Positions 46,576-57,930 of a DNA stretch of 64,000 nucleotides are shown piece after piece. The notes below the pieces were generated by a model. The model saw only the letters and a list, made by a program, of their open reading frames with translations. It searched no databases and was not told the origin of the DNA. How positions within the stretch are numbered: the stretch's first letter is position 1; every line of letters starts with the position of its first letter. Source of the stretch: Lepas anatifera (lineage: Eukaryota > Arthropoda > Thecostraca > Lepadidae); the NCBI GenBank assembly GCA_034440635.1, contig JAOTON010001915.1:62001-126000 (forward strand), read 5' to 3'. A program made the translations under genes and the position numbers.

Positions 46576-46812
46576 GTGAGGGAAAGGAAGCATAAATAAT
46601 TACTGGAAATGATTGTTATGGGGTACTGTACCCTTCCCTGTCATTGGAGGGAGATCAGGTGCGCCTCGTTTCTCCAAGAAGGGATAACATAATTATAAAT
46701 AATACACGAGGTCTGGATTGCAACGGCACACGTTCCTGCCCAGTTACATTCCAACAGCCGCGTTATACTCACCACATCCAGGTTTGAGGACTGATATCGC
46801 ACCACATTGTTG

Positions 46813-47168
46813 GTTTTTTATAAATTTTGTTCAAATTGTTCCTAGTACGGCTGCTGGAGTCGTGGTGTCACTACAATCACCAAGGGACTTACCACATAGA
46901 CCCCGACCTCACTATCCTAACGGGCAACTCTCTCAATGGAGGGTTAATTTAGAAGTCAAAGTTTAACGTCCGAAAAAGGACAGGAACGGCTGCCACGCTC
47001 AGGTTACCCTCTCACCAGTCAGTTGCCGGCCTACCTACGTCGGGTAAACTATTGGGCGCCAGAACGTCTCAGGGGAACTGATCCCAAGCCTGGACACTCA
47101 CTGCCCCCGCATGTTTCTGAGCAGCGGGCCGGAGCCCAACGTTCTACAAACTGAGCTACCGGGGCGGC
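46813..47168 (-). mobile_element. SINE family 1, full-length, minus strand
   Basis: Complement of the copy at 22,408-22,769, with T run at 46,814 (the A tail) and CCGGGGCGGC at the right end (the tRNA-like head). About 85 percent similar by eye. No clear TSD. Confidence 0.88.
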
Positions 47169-47419
47169 AGACAAGTTTTGTGGCAGCCAAGTTTTGAGTA
47201 TGTAAAAGAAGCAGCATCCACAGTTCCGAATCTCATGCGCAATGAATACAAACTAATTTGTATGCTTCTGTACACCACTCCCCGGCTGGCACCGGGGTAG
47301 ATTACAACATTGCATGACATTTTTTAGCGGAAAGTCTTCCGAGGATGATAGAAAGTTAATTGGTAGTCCGTAAAAACTACCTTAAATAATGCGCTCTTAC
47401 AGCGTTATTAAGATCACAG

Positions 47420-48864
47420 AATGACTTTACAACAGTTCCTCGGCGATCGGTGTTGCCACTGGCGAAACAGTCAGGGACCCAGAGGATCTACAACCTGTCA
47501 CTGATCGCAGAGATTGTCCTCGAAAACATAGCAATCATATGTAGGTGTTGTGTATTTGCCGTCATCGTGGGCTGTTTACTGAATCTGAATACTCTTTCCC
47601 AATGCAGCTGACATATGTGTTAAAATTTCTTCAGAAAATATACCAAACGAGGACCAATTTGGATTTAGGAAAGATCACAGCACCTATATGCCAATTTCTC
47701 TTCTTTATGACCACATTACGTCTGCCCTCTCCCATAAAAAATTAACGCTACCATATACCTAGATTTTTCGAAGGCCTTTGACACGGTTCACACCATTCTC
47801 CTGAGGAAATTACACTATTACGGGATTACTGACATTTCCTTAACATTTTTCGAATCATACTTAGAAAACCGATCTCAAATAGTTCGATAAACTCGTTTCT
47901 CACAGGATATGAAGCACGGAGTGCCGCAAGGATCTATCCTCGGCCCTCTACTTTTCCTTATTTATATAAATGACATAACTCTTAGCTCCTCCATATGCCG
48001 TTTCTTGCAATTCGCTGATGACACCGTTGTAACATACTCGGCTAAAAAAGCTCTTGAACTTCAAACAATCGTACACGATGACCTACCAAAGATCAGTAAA
48101 TGGTTAATTAGCAACCCATTAACAGTAAATGCAAAAAAACTACTTATCATAATTTTACTAAAAAAACGCACCATTCTGACATGAACATATTCCTAATGGG
48201 TAAAAAACTTAGTCGCAAATCTGAGACAAAGTATCTTGGCATAATAATTTACGAAAACCTGAAGTGGGATCCACATATTAGAAGCATTGAAGTCACCACC
48301 GCTCGGAACATTGGCCTTATAGCAAGAATACGAAGATTCCTAAAGCCCAACCACATCGTCCTTCTCTACAACTCTCTAGTACTCTCCCATCTATCCTATG
48401 GAATAGGAATACAAGTCTGGGGAGTTACGTATCCTTCAAAACTGACTCGATTGAAGATTCTCCAAAAGAAAATTGTCCATATCATTGACTCTGCAGACCG
48501 GATAGCTCCATCCAGCCCAATCTTCAAAAAGTATTGCATTCTGAAAATTCACGACCGAGTCATACTGTTCCAACTAATGGTTCTCCATAGCTTTCTGGTC
48601 CACTCACTTCCAAGGCCACTTGCAGAAAGATTTGCCCTTTCTGATCATGAAAGAAACAGGGTCGTCAGACAACTCAAGCATTTTGAAGTTCCCTTCACTT
48701 CATTGGTGTACAGAACATTTTCCTTACTCATCTCTGCCCCCAGGATTTTGAATGAAAATATCGCCAGTAGAATCAGAAATCTCTCAGATGTCCCTAGTAG
48801 TAAGTTCATCATTAAGAAAGTAGTAAAAAATATTTATAGATATTTATTGAGGCTCCTACTCTAA
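47420..48864 (+). pseudogene. L2/CR1-like reverse transcriptase, 5'-truncated
   Basis: RT blocks appear in order: VLPLAKQSG (47,450) and YNLSLIAEIVLENI in one frame, then IYLDFSKAFDTVHT (47,754), MKHGVPQGSILGPLLFLIYIND (47,909) and the catalytic FLQFADDTVVTYS, thumb with KYLGIIIYENLKWD and the C-terminal domain to the stop at 48,862. Frames break at about 47,560, 47,740, 47,890 and 48,180. No endonuclease is present. It lies in the intron before the PHD exon, same strand as the gene. The blocks resemble the minus-strand element at 52-55 kb. Confidence 0.85.
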
Positions 48865-49038
48865 TTTGTTCGTGTTCTATTCCTCAGTGATATTGCTTGT
48901 ATTTAGTGCTCCTTTACGCCTTATTCACCGTTACATGTTTTACACGTCCCTTTCTCTTTCGTTTCACACGGAGCCGACGGTCTCCCGTTGCCGTTGGCTC
49001 ACCCTCCAATACACGAGCACTGCAAGCCATTAAGGTCT

Positions 49039-49217
49039 AATAATAATTTTTGGGGCTTATCGACGCACCAACTGCCAGGGTCATATGGCGTCGCCAACTC
49101 TTTCCCTGTTGGAAGGGTTTCTCGGAGCCAGCTTGCTCCTTGTTCAGGGAAGCCGCCGGGCCTTGAACCCGGTTCGGCTGAATGGAAGCCAGCTACGCTG
49201 ACCACTCCACTACCCCC
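49039..49217 (-). mobile_element. SINE family 2, minus strand, 12-bp TSD
   Basis: CCATTAAGGTCT flanks both sides (49,027-49,038 and 49,218-49,229). The head (GTAGTGGAGTGGTCAGCGTAG, B box GGTTCAAGGCCC) differs from that at 38,100 but the 3' domain is shared, so two subfamilies exist. Confidence 0.92.
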
Positions 49218-49325
49218 CCATTAAGGTCTGGTGAGGTGCGATCGAACGTTGTGTGCAGGTTGTTCTCCCCAAGTGACTGTGACTGTGCGTCCGTGCGTGC
49301 GTGTGCGACTGTGTGGTTCGCACTA

Positions 49326-49520
49326 CATCGTAGTTGTTCGTAGATGAGCCCCAAAAATCAATAGTTGTTCACAGACCTGTTTTCCTCTCAGGTTATGTAT
49401 GTATGTATGTATGCGTGCGTGCGTGTGTGGTGTGTCTCGTATCCCATCGTAGTTATTCGTAGATAAGCCCTGAAAATGAATTTTCGTAGACTTGTTTCCC
49501 TCTCCGGTTATGTTGTCCCT
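49326..49520. repeat. Two-copy tandem repeat, about 120 bp, with TATG/GCGT tract
   Basis: CATCGTAGTTGTTCGTAGAT at 49,326 recurs as CATCGTAGTTATTCGTAGAT at about 49,446, followed by matching sequence; a TATG and GCGT tract lies between. Confidence 0.75.
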
Positions 49521-50348
49521 CATCCAAATAAGTGCATCAGTCTTCTATTGTCTCATCCCAGTACATATAAGAGTAAAGGTATATTCGCCGCCAAAGAAAG
49601 CTGTAATCATTATTTCCATTAGCACCAAATTCAAAACTTTCACCTGTCAACCGAGGGCGAAGACGGACACATAGATTGTCTTCCCGTCCCCTGCTGGCTA
49701 CACCATAGACCTACCCGGTGCTCACTCTATTCTTTCCTATATTATGCAACTCGTCCACACCTGTTTACATGCCCTTGTAAATGTCTGAATGTCCGAAATG
49801 TCCGGAAATACACGTGTATGGATTCAAATTGTGCGTTCAACGATAGGCTTTGTGTTCCTAAGTTGTGCCCCTCTGGTCCCAAATCTCAACCCCCTCCCCA
49901 CCGAAGTATACACTTGCTGACGAGTCATGGAATGATATGCTAAAAATCTTTTAATTCACATGCATGTCTGTGTAAAACGTTTAAAACGAGCCACACTCTT
50001 TGTTGTCAACTGTTAATAGCCACGTCGAAAGCTACGTTGTGGATGACTGGACAAGGACATGAAGTTCCTGTAGGCTGTCTCGTTGTGGTGTTGGTGGAAT
50101 TGTATATAAATAATTGATGAATGTTAGTTCTGGCTTTTTCCTTGACCAACACAACTGGACATAGAGCTAAATTGGGGGGTGTGAAATTATTTGTTTCGTG
50201 GGTAATTGGATGTTCCTTATTTAAGCATATCAGCGGTGTCTACCAGCTGATCTTGTCACGTGTCCATTAGAAAATCTGCTACAATGTTTGATGTTGGACG
50301 CAGATATTTGGATTTGTTGTGCGAATTAATCTCTACGACGGCTTTCAG

Positions 50349-50480
50349 TCCGGAGAATTCAGGATCACTGCACATGCGCGTCGTGCGGAGAGGTTTCGGC
50401 CGGAGGGACGGTCGGCTGCGATGGTCCCGGCTGCAACCTGTGGTACCACTTCAGCTGTGTGGGCCTACGAAAAGCAGAAG
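50349..50480 (+). CDS. Exon: PHD-type zinc finger
   Basis: Acceptor GGCTTTCAG, donor GTAATA, phase 1 in and out. The frame has no ATG, so simple ORF lists miss it; the two listed frames here are shadows. It reads CTCASCGEVSAGG, then GCDGPGCNLWYHFSCVGL. Zinc ligands: C-x2-C (codons 50,375 and 50,384), C-x4-C (50,417 and 50,432), H-x2-C (50,447 and 50,456), with the conserved W before Y-H. This is the first three quarters of a PHD finger, the type that reads histone H3 tails. The last C-x2-C should be on the next exon. It is on the same strand as the MULE/SWIM exons but 3.8 kb further on, so it could also start another gene. Confidence 0.8.
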
Positions 50481-50729
50481 GTAATAGCGCATACTGCACG
50501 ACCGGGATTGTGCCTTACTTGACGTAACTGGTTGCGATCATTCAGTACTGCTGGAAAAGTGCAGTCGCTATAATTGTCAGATAATGATTAAGAAACATAT
50601 GGTAATGCATGTTTGCGCTCGAATTGGGACTCAGATGGGATGCTGCACATTCATAATGGTCTTGCAACTCACATAGCCAATAATAGCCCATGCCGAGCAA
50701 CTGCTGGATCTATATTCCTTTCCTTCCAG

Positions 50730-50776
50730 GACTCACTGCTGGGAGGGATACAAAAATGAAACAAGCCACGCTCTGA
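50730..50776 (+). CDS. Possible terminal exon after the PHD exon
   Basis: A very good acceptor (CCTTTCCTTCCAG) at the matching phase leads to GLTAGRDTKMKQATL and a stop. AATAAA follows at 50,975. If used, the PHD finger would lack its last Cys pair, so the true last exon may be elsewhere or lost. Confidence 0.35.
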
Positions 50777-50839
50777 CAACATCCCACCGTCATATTGCCG
50801 TTCCATGCGGTGATCTTAGTAAAAATACGTCACACTCAA

Positions 50840-51068
50840 CAGAGGCGGATCCAGGATTTCCTCAAGGAGGGGGTGAATTCAATACTCATGGAGCCCGTTG
50901 TTTGGGGAGGGTGTCCATGACTGGAGGGGGGGACGAAAAAGCCGTTGAATTTGATGGAAATCAGATATTTTGTAAATAAAGGCACCCAATGCCAAGTGCT
51001 CTTCAGTGCTTAAGGTCGGCCCAAGGTGAGGGCGATCGGCCCACTGCTCCCACCTTGGATCCGCCTTG
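50840..51068. mobile_element. Possible small hAT-like repeat
   Basis: CAGAGGCGGATCCAGG at the left and the complement of CAAGGCGGATCCAAGG at the right form an inverted repeat, but the 8-bp flanks do not match. Similar GGATCCAGG ends occur near 33,510 and 30,884. Confidence 0.4.
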
Positions 51069-52329
51069 GTGTTCCAAGTCCGCTAGCCATACTGCGCCGA
51101 AAAAATACTCCTATATGGGACACCTCCAAAATCCACGTGCTAAACATGGCATTCGTACCGGCGATAACGAAGGGATATAAATTGCTTCATTCACTAGATT
51201 TTGATGTGAAATGTGTTGCTGTATGGCGATAAATGTCCATGAAATTTAAAAATTGATAGTTCAGTTCTTACTTGCAACCTCTATTCGCAACATACACGCT
51301 GTTCAGTTTTAGTCGTAATCATTGTTTGGCGCAACTCATTCGTGTTCGATGTAGCGAACAGCATCATGTCGAATTGACATCACTCTAAATTTGGACACCT
51401 TATAAGCAATGTTGAAGAAAGAAATAGGACGGGGTATAGTAATTTTTTAACAGAAATGAGCCGTGTTTCATTTCCCCAAAACATATTGCACCCGAAGCAG
51501 CCACCGTCTGCAAGTACATTAAGGTGCCATATTCCTTTTTACAGTACATATGTCGCCTGAGGCTTTTAGTCCCAGAGCCTTTATCCAGTCCTAATGAAAC
51601 GAAAAAGGCCTGGAAACATCCCTGCTCCAGCCGATCTCCATTGCTGGAATACCTTTGAGGCAGATAATCATACGTATGTCTCAAGCTTGGGAGTTACAGC
51701 CAACCAACCGATGGGCTCGTGTGGTGAGGAGATCCGTCTCTATTGGAACCTTTTTCCTTAGCATGTTCCGAATATACACGTCCTTCCCCGTGAAAGTGTA
51801 CAATTCCTTTATCGTGACCACCACGTGAAGTGTTTCGAAATGAAACACGTACTAATTATTATGCACGGTGGTGTATCTTTTTCCCACTACCCATTTAAAA
51901 GGTAGGCAGGAGTGCCCTTCCGTACCCATGCGACCAAACTACAAATTTTCCAGTTGTAAATTTGGGACATGTATGTTAATATCTTAATTGAAGGTCGCAC
52001 CACTCCCCGCTCCATTTATTCTAAAGTTGTTTACTGAGTATTTCCCCAAGTCTCTCCCGAAAAGAATAGTAGAACTAGTAACATTCGAGAGAAACTTGGG
52101 TACTCTAAAGTTGATATTAGTGGATTAAAGTTTTTCAGGGTTAAATAAGAAACTCAAAAAAATTGGTCAGTCAATGGCTATGAGAAAACTAGGCAGCGAG
52201 ATGAAAAATAATCACAAAAAAGAAAGTACTTGATAGCTTGATTTTTTACCTGAATCCATTTACTATTGATTCCCCTCCTGGGATCGATATTGGTTCCTAA
52301 AATGCTTTCTGATAATATTCTTTAATGTA
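51069..52329. other. No gene recognised
   Basis: AT-rich DNA. A minus-strand frame at 51,400-51,684 has no motif. The last part may be 3' UTR of the element that follows. Confidence 0.5.
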
Positions 52330-52350
52330 TATTTCTGCAATGGAACATCA

Positions 52351-55282
52351 TCAAGATTTGGAAAAATTGGACATATTATCTGGTTCCACGCTGCTGGAGC
52401 TGAACATGATATTGAAAATGATGTGTAGTTCGTTGTTGCTAAAGGAACATGAAAATGTTGTACTAGGCGAGTGTTTGCAGGACGATGGTATTGAAAGAGT
52501 GATGAGATGGCAAATGGTAGTGACTGACTTTAAAAATTTTGATAGAATTATAATTTTCTGTTCAGTAATAATATTATTGAGTTTTAACAAGTTCAGTTCA
52601 ACAAAAAGTCCATTTGTTGGATGGTAAAAAGGTTTCTTCATAATTATTCGAACTGCCCTTTTTTGAAGTTTCATTAGCTTATCTAAATGCGTTTGATAAT
52701 TGCTTCCCCATACAACTGCGCAGTAATTGAAGTATGGTAGCACAAGAGTGTTATATAGACAGATAAGTTCTCGTGATTCTAAATAATATTTTGCTCTACT
52801 CATCACTCCCAGATTTCTACTGACCAGAGCTGCCATGTTGGCCACATGAGCATTCCATTTCAAATTATCATCTACCAGGACACCTAAATACTTAACCACT
52901 TTTTCTTTTCCTATTTCGACTCCATTCAGTTTTATTTTTATGTCAGTAAAGTCGCTTTTAGAATAAATTTGGTAGTGTGATTTCTCGGCGTTAAGCGATA
53001 GACGGTTTGGTTGAAACCACTGCGTCACTTTTGGTAGAAGAGTGTTTATTTTTTGTTGCAAAAGGTTTTGATTTTCCGCTGTTACTACAATGGCTGTATC
53101 GTCGGCAAAATGATAAAAGACGGCCTGTTCCGAAACACGATATAAATCATTCACATATAGAATAAAACAAAAGTGGGCCCAATATCGAGCCCTGTGGTAC
53201 TCCCGTGGTGACTATTTTCGGATCTGAGAATATATCTTTAAATTTAGTCAATTGACACCTATTTTTCAGGTATGAACACACAATGTTATAAAGTTTTCCA
53301 CGAACTCCAAGAAAGTGTAATTTTTCTAAGAGTATTCTGAAACTAACAGTATCAAATGCTTTTTTTAGATTTAGAAAAATTTCACAAGAAATCTCACCTC
53401 TTTCTAAACATTCCGTAACAGTGTCATATAAATGGGCAATTGGCATGTAGGAGCTATGTAGCTTACGAAATCCAAATTGTAATTTGTAAAGAATGTTGTT
53501 TGCGTCTAAATATTCAACTATGTATTGATGTAATATCTTCTCCAGAATTTTAGAGAAGATTTGAAGTAAAGATATAGGTCGATAATTGTTGAACCTATCC
53601 TTGTCTCCAGATTTTTGAATCGGAATAATCACCGCAATCTTTAGCAAATCTGGAAATATTCCAGTTGATAAGCAGAGATTAAAAAAGTGTGCCAAATTAC
53701 TTAAACAATATTGGTATGTCGATTTTAAGATCCTAGAACTTATCCTATCTATTCCTCCTCCAACAGCATTTAAAGACTTTATTATATTTTCGATTTGCTC
53801 ATTATTTCTTAAGATATTATTCTGAAATACATCATATGTAGGGGGCTGCATGTAGTCAACTGCGCTTTTGTCCGAGGGAGGAATCTTTTCTTCTAAAGTG
53901 GTTCCAACGGAGCTGAAGAAATCATTAAAACCATTTGCAATCTCCTCGTTATCTATCAGTGTTCCTTGGCTAGTTTTGAATGTTACCGGATAGTCATTAT
54001 TTTTGTGTTTCTTATTAATTAGTCCATTTAGTAATTTCCATGTTTCTTTTCCATTTCCTTCATTTGCATCAAAAGAGTCTCTATAATATTTTCTCTTTGC
54101 TTCTCTTGTAATTCCTGTCAGAACGTTACGGTATCTTTTATATGATTCTTCTAGCTGTTCTAGTTCTGGGTCATTCTGATTTTTAAGCTTTTTTGAAATA
54201 TACTTTTTGAACATTTTGTTTTTGTGGTTTATGCATGCCAAAATTCTAGGCGATATCCAGGGCTTTATCGCAGTTCTTCTCCTACTTGGTGTAAAGGTTT
54301 TCGAAAAATAGTTTATTCCGTTCAGAAATGTATTTATGAGCATTCGACATGCGATATTAAGATCTGTGATTGCATTAAAGTTGTTTAGATTACTAGATAT
54401 GTATGTTCTCAGTTGGTTAATCTTAGTGTTGTCGAAAACCGTGATACGATTTAGGCATTTGTTTTGTGTGTTTTGAGTGTCTTCCTGAAGAGTCATGAAT
54501 ATAGGTAAATGATCAGAAATGTCGTCTAATATTATACCAGATTGATTAACTAAGTTAATATCACTTGTAAAAAAATTGTCTAAGAGGGAGGGGTCACTCG
54601 TGCCAATTCTTGTCGGTTTTGAAATTGTGGGTAGAAAATTGTAGGCAGACATTATATTAAAGAACTTGGAAGACTCCCTATCATTTGGCAGTTTCCAAAA
54701 GTTAAAGTTGAAGTCCCCTGCCAAAATCTGCAGCTTATTACTTTCCAGTTTATCGAGGAGCTTTTCAACACCTTCCAGGAACACATCGTTATTATAATTT
54801 GGGGGTTTATAGACCTCCCCGAAAATAATATTTTGCTGCATGTGTCTGTTTTTAATGTTACTTCTGCAAATGTTGATTCTGCCAAAATTCCTTCTAGATC
54901 ATTTCTGTGTTTGCATTCATATTGCCTATTCACGTATATTGCGGTACCACCTCCACCCTGTGTTGAATTTCTACTAGAGGCAAACATGGTATAATTGTCT
55001 AACTCGAAATATTTTTTCAATTTCCTTTCTAAGCCATGTTTCAGATATGGAAATAATAGACCAATCTATAACTGATTTTTGCAAAAGTTGTTTAATTTCG
55101 TCAAACTTGTTCTTGACGGACCTAGCATTCAAATGTAGAACTGAAAACCCTGTATGACCTAAAACTGGAATGGGTAGTTCATGATACGTACATCGAGATG
55201 ATACTCTAATAAAGGCTGAATCTGGATTTACATCATTCTCAAGAAAAGCGAATTCATACGGGTTTCGAGCTTCACATGTCAT
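52351..55282 (-). pseudogene. ORF2: APE endonuclease and reverse transcriptase, L2/CR1-like
   Basis: Start ATG at 55,282 overlaps the end of ORF1. Endonuclease blocks: VLHLNARSVKNKFDEI, SISETWL, then after a shift in an A run near 55,015 TAIYVNRQY, then after a shift near 54,840 GEVYKPPNY, ILAGDFNFN and SDHLPIF. Linker: AIKPWISPRI, ETWKLLNGLINKK. RT: GGIDRISSRIL, AVIIPIQKSGDKDRFNNYRPISLL, LQFGFR, LNLKKAFDTVSF (the usual DF-x-KAFD lacks the Asp), GVPQGSILGPLLF, then after a one-base shift at about 53,150 YHFADDTAIVV with both catalytic Asp, and KYLGVLVDDNLKWN. Ends at 52,351. Catalytic residues are otherwise retained. Confidence 0.88.
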
Positions 55283-55750
55283 TTAAGGTGCCGTGATTGT
55301 TCAAATTATTCTTCTGAAAATGCAAATTGATCATGCTGTCATATTGCGATAGGATATTTACAGTTTTCATAACATCATGGTGGTATCGTGAAAAATCGTA
55401 AGGATCAAATTCAAAGCTCACCAGCTTACCATCATCTCCAAATCTTGATCCAGGAAATGCAGACTTTGATGTGTGGAATCCATGTCTACCATTTAGCTTT
55501 TCTTCTTTGGGACTTTCTTTGTTTTTGGCGCTTTGTGGTGATGGTGTTTTCCAAGGTGAGTTTTTATTTTTTGGGGTACCGAAAGTATCGCAATGTTCAT
55601 CAGACCTACCCTTTTCCCCATTCCTCTTCCGCCCCAAACAGTACTTCTGTCTGTGCCTTCACTCCATCTGTTTCCGAATCTACCTTAGTACCACATGCAT
55701 GTCCAGCCTCGCCTTGTAACACCTCATCTTGATGTATTACAGATAAGATT
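55272..55750 (-). pseudogene. ORF1 remains of the L2/CR1-like element
   Basis: The last 121 codons are open (from about 55,637): a basic, lysine- and serine-rich segment with KNKNSPWKTPSPQSAKNK, then FEFDPYDFSRYHHDVMKTV, ending at TGA 55,272. Upstream, a shifted frame adds KVDSETDGVKAQTEVLFG; a G-run indel near 55,633 explains the shift. The ORF1 stop lies 8 bases after the ORF2 ATG (ATGACATGTGA). Confidence 0.6.
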
Positions 55751-55760
55751 CATGTGCCGG

Positions 55761-56274
55761 AACACAGGAAATGGACAGCAAATGCCTTCCTTCATGCGGA
55801 CCGTAGATCTTGTGTCACATGCCATATAAGTTATACTGTGTTCATTGGGAGGGATGGGGGAGGGGTAATTGTGAATATTGCCTTTGAAACGCTGCCTCAT
55901 GTTGGCCGCAGATTTGGGTGAAAATCTGTTGTTTCTTCAATCTGCCGATACCGGCTTGTATCGCATGTCACGTTCACTCACTAGTGCGTCTTTCGCAGTA
56001 ACGCCGCAGCTGTAGTGGTACTGCAGCATCTGCACTAGCTGGTCCGAACATACGGCCTGTCCAGATGGGGCCGCATAACGCCGTGACCGTACAGGACATA
56101 AAACGTTAGTAAAGGAGGAATCGTATCTGCAGTGATCTGTGACAGCCGCCTATTCTTCACAGTTATAATTTTCAACCAGATTGACTGCATTAGTATTTCT
56201 ATAAGTAGACCGCAAGACCAGCAGTGCTTGCAATAACCATACGCCACTTGTGTCGTTCCAGGTTCCCGTTGGTT
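55761..56274. other. No gene recognised
   Basis: No supported coding region or transposon end. Short open frames on both strands only. Confidence 0.5.
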
Positions 56275-56750
56275 CACTTACCACCGACCAGCCTATTTCG
56301 ACGCCATGGTCTTCTTTTTCGGTGGTATCAGCCGATCGCCGATTGCCGGGCCTCCCGGAAGAGACCGGATGCCAAACAATCTGACGGCCGCCTCTCGGTC
56401 CTCCTGGGGGATATGACAATAATGGTTCTTGTTTAACGATGCACAAACTGCCAGGTTTACAGATTGTCGCTAAAACTCACCCTGTTGGGAGGGATGTGGG
56501 GTATCACATCGACTTGTTGCTCGACTCCGCCGGGACTAACTAACCCGGGAGCGGCTGGGGCTTAGAAGACAGACGAGCTATACAATCACTAAGGCACCCA
56601 TTCGCATCTCTTGGAGGATGGCTAGGTCTGTGACGGGACCCAGTTGCCTGGCATGCTTTTTGTTTGGTGCAGCCTGCAGTGCAATGTGAGGTGTCCTAAG
56701 TCGTTTTGGCAGTGAACGCAGCTGGCGAGCCGATACGGCACTACCTTTTC
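56275..56750 (-). pseudogene. Second I-like ORF2 C-terminus, split by a SINE
   Basis: Reading from 56,750 down: CVHCQNDLGHLTLHC is the C-terminal CCHC knuckle; next, in a shifted frame, GPVTDLAILQEM. After the SINE (56,432-56,599) the frame resumes as EDREAAVRLFGIRSLPGGPAIGD, the terminal block of I-like ORF2. It duplicates in layout the end of the element at 56,760, so two related 3' ends lie side by side. Confidence 0.6.
56432..56599 (-). mobile_element. SINE family 2, diverged, minus strand
   Basis: Head GGTGCCTTAGTGATTGTATAGC (A box) and CTCCCGGGTTAGTTAG; 3' domain GTTTGTGCATCGTTAAAC. It is closest to the subfamily at 38,100. No clear TSD. Confidence 0.7.
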
Positions 56751-56759
56751 ACGTCTCGT

Positions 56760-57930
56760 CTATTTGGTTTTGATTGACACGTTGGCCATTCAGAGAAGAA
56801 CTGTGTTTCCCCACTCCTAATTCATGCGGCCTTTTTCCTCTTACTTGTCCTGCAGATCCGGCAGGTCGCCGATCACCGGGCCTCGGAGGAGGCCGAACGC
56901 CCGAATGAAACGCAGCATCGCCTCGGGGTCCTTGTGGATTATACTCATGTCCGGGACAGTGCCCCGGTGTTCCGTGCGTGCTGTTTGGTATCTCACACAA
57001 TCTGCGATGAAGTGCTTTCAACACTTTTCGGCTCATTGCAGGCGGCGCACAATCCATCGTGTCCCAGCCTACTCCACCTGCGAAGCGTCTCCGCTAGGAG
57101 TGGCCACCTGTTAACGCGAAGCTGGTGCGGCACCACCTGTTCCCTTCTGGTCCATTTGCTTTTCATCTTCGGTGGTCGGCGCCCGGAGATGCGCTGGTGC
57201 ACATAATCAGGCGGGACCCCTCATAGCAGGCCTCCGCCCATCGCCGGCGGCAGATCTCACGAACCGCCGACCTGGCTGTGACGAAATATATTGGAAGGAG
57301 CGGTTAATCCCGTCGGTTCAGGGTCCGTCATTCATTGGTTGACCTGTCCGCTGCCTCGTTTTGTTCAACACCCGCACGTCCTGGTGCCCAAACCAGCTGA
57401 AGTTTCTTGTTATCTTGGAAGGTTTTCCTGATATTATCTATAACCTTGTTGAGTGTTGTATACCTTAGACCCCATGGAGCTGCCTTGAGTTTCTCCAGCA
57501 AAGATAGGGAGTCGGTGCAGCTCCTGAAACTGTTGATATTTTCGGGGGCTAGATTGATGTCATCCAGAGGCTCACTCATCGCTAGCATTTCCCTGTGGTA
57601 TGAGCTTGCTATTATAATAATAATTTTGGGGCTTATCGACGCACCAACTGCCAGGGTCATATGGCGTCGCCAACTCTTTCCTGTTGGAAGGGTTTTCGGG
57701 AGCCAGCTTGCCTTGTTGGAAGCCGCCGGGCCTGAACCCGGTAAGCTTCGTGGAAGCCAGCTACGCTGACCACCCACTACCCCCTAGCTTGCTATTGTAC
57801 CTGCCGGGACGGACCAGGTGCGTGGGCCGCGGCCGTCCGTTTCTGTCCGTGAAATGCCTCATCTCTTCGCCGAAGCCGTCCCTTGTTGATCCGTCAGTAA
57901 AACATGTTGACTGAACCGGCAGGAGCTCTG
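56760..57930 (-). pseudogene. RNase H domain and C-terminal knuckle, I-like ORF2
   Basis: RNase H would remove the RNA template. CFTDGSTRDGFGEEM (about 57,905) has the first catalytic Asp. After the SINE comes MLAMSEPLDDI, SCTDSLSLLEKLK with the middle Asp, and WAPGRAGVEQNEAADR with the last Asp. Further on, TRREQVVPHQLRVNR, CAACNEPKSVE and, in the next frame, HFIADC-like residues give the C-terminal CCHC knuckle; DPEAMLRFIRAFGLLRGP ends it. Frame breaks occur at the SINE and at about 57,300 and 57,000. Confidence 0.8.
57614..57785 (-). mobile_element. SINE family 2, minus strand, 11-bp TSD
   Basis: AGCTTGCTATT flanks it exactly (57,603-57,613 and 57,786-57,796). Same subfamily as 49,039-49,217, with which it shares nearly the whole sequence, including TTGGGGCTTATCGACGCACC at the left end. 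Confidence 0.93.

Larger units (their letters stand above)
52330..55760 (-). mobile_element. L2/CR1-like retrotransposon, nearly complete
   Basis: The minus strand holds ORF1 remains (55,272-55,750) and an almost intact ORF2 (55,282-52,351). Only about three single-base shifts break ORF2, so this is one of the younger retrotransposons here. Ends and TSD could not be fixed. Confidence 0.85.

Noticed and set aside
50840..51068. Certain hAT insertion
   Set aside because: The inverted ends are convincing but the 8-bp flanks do not match, so I keep it only as a possible element.
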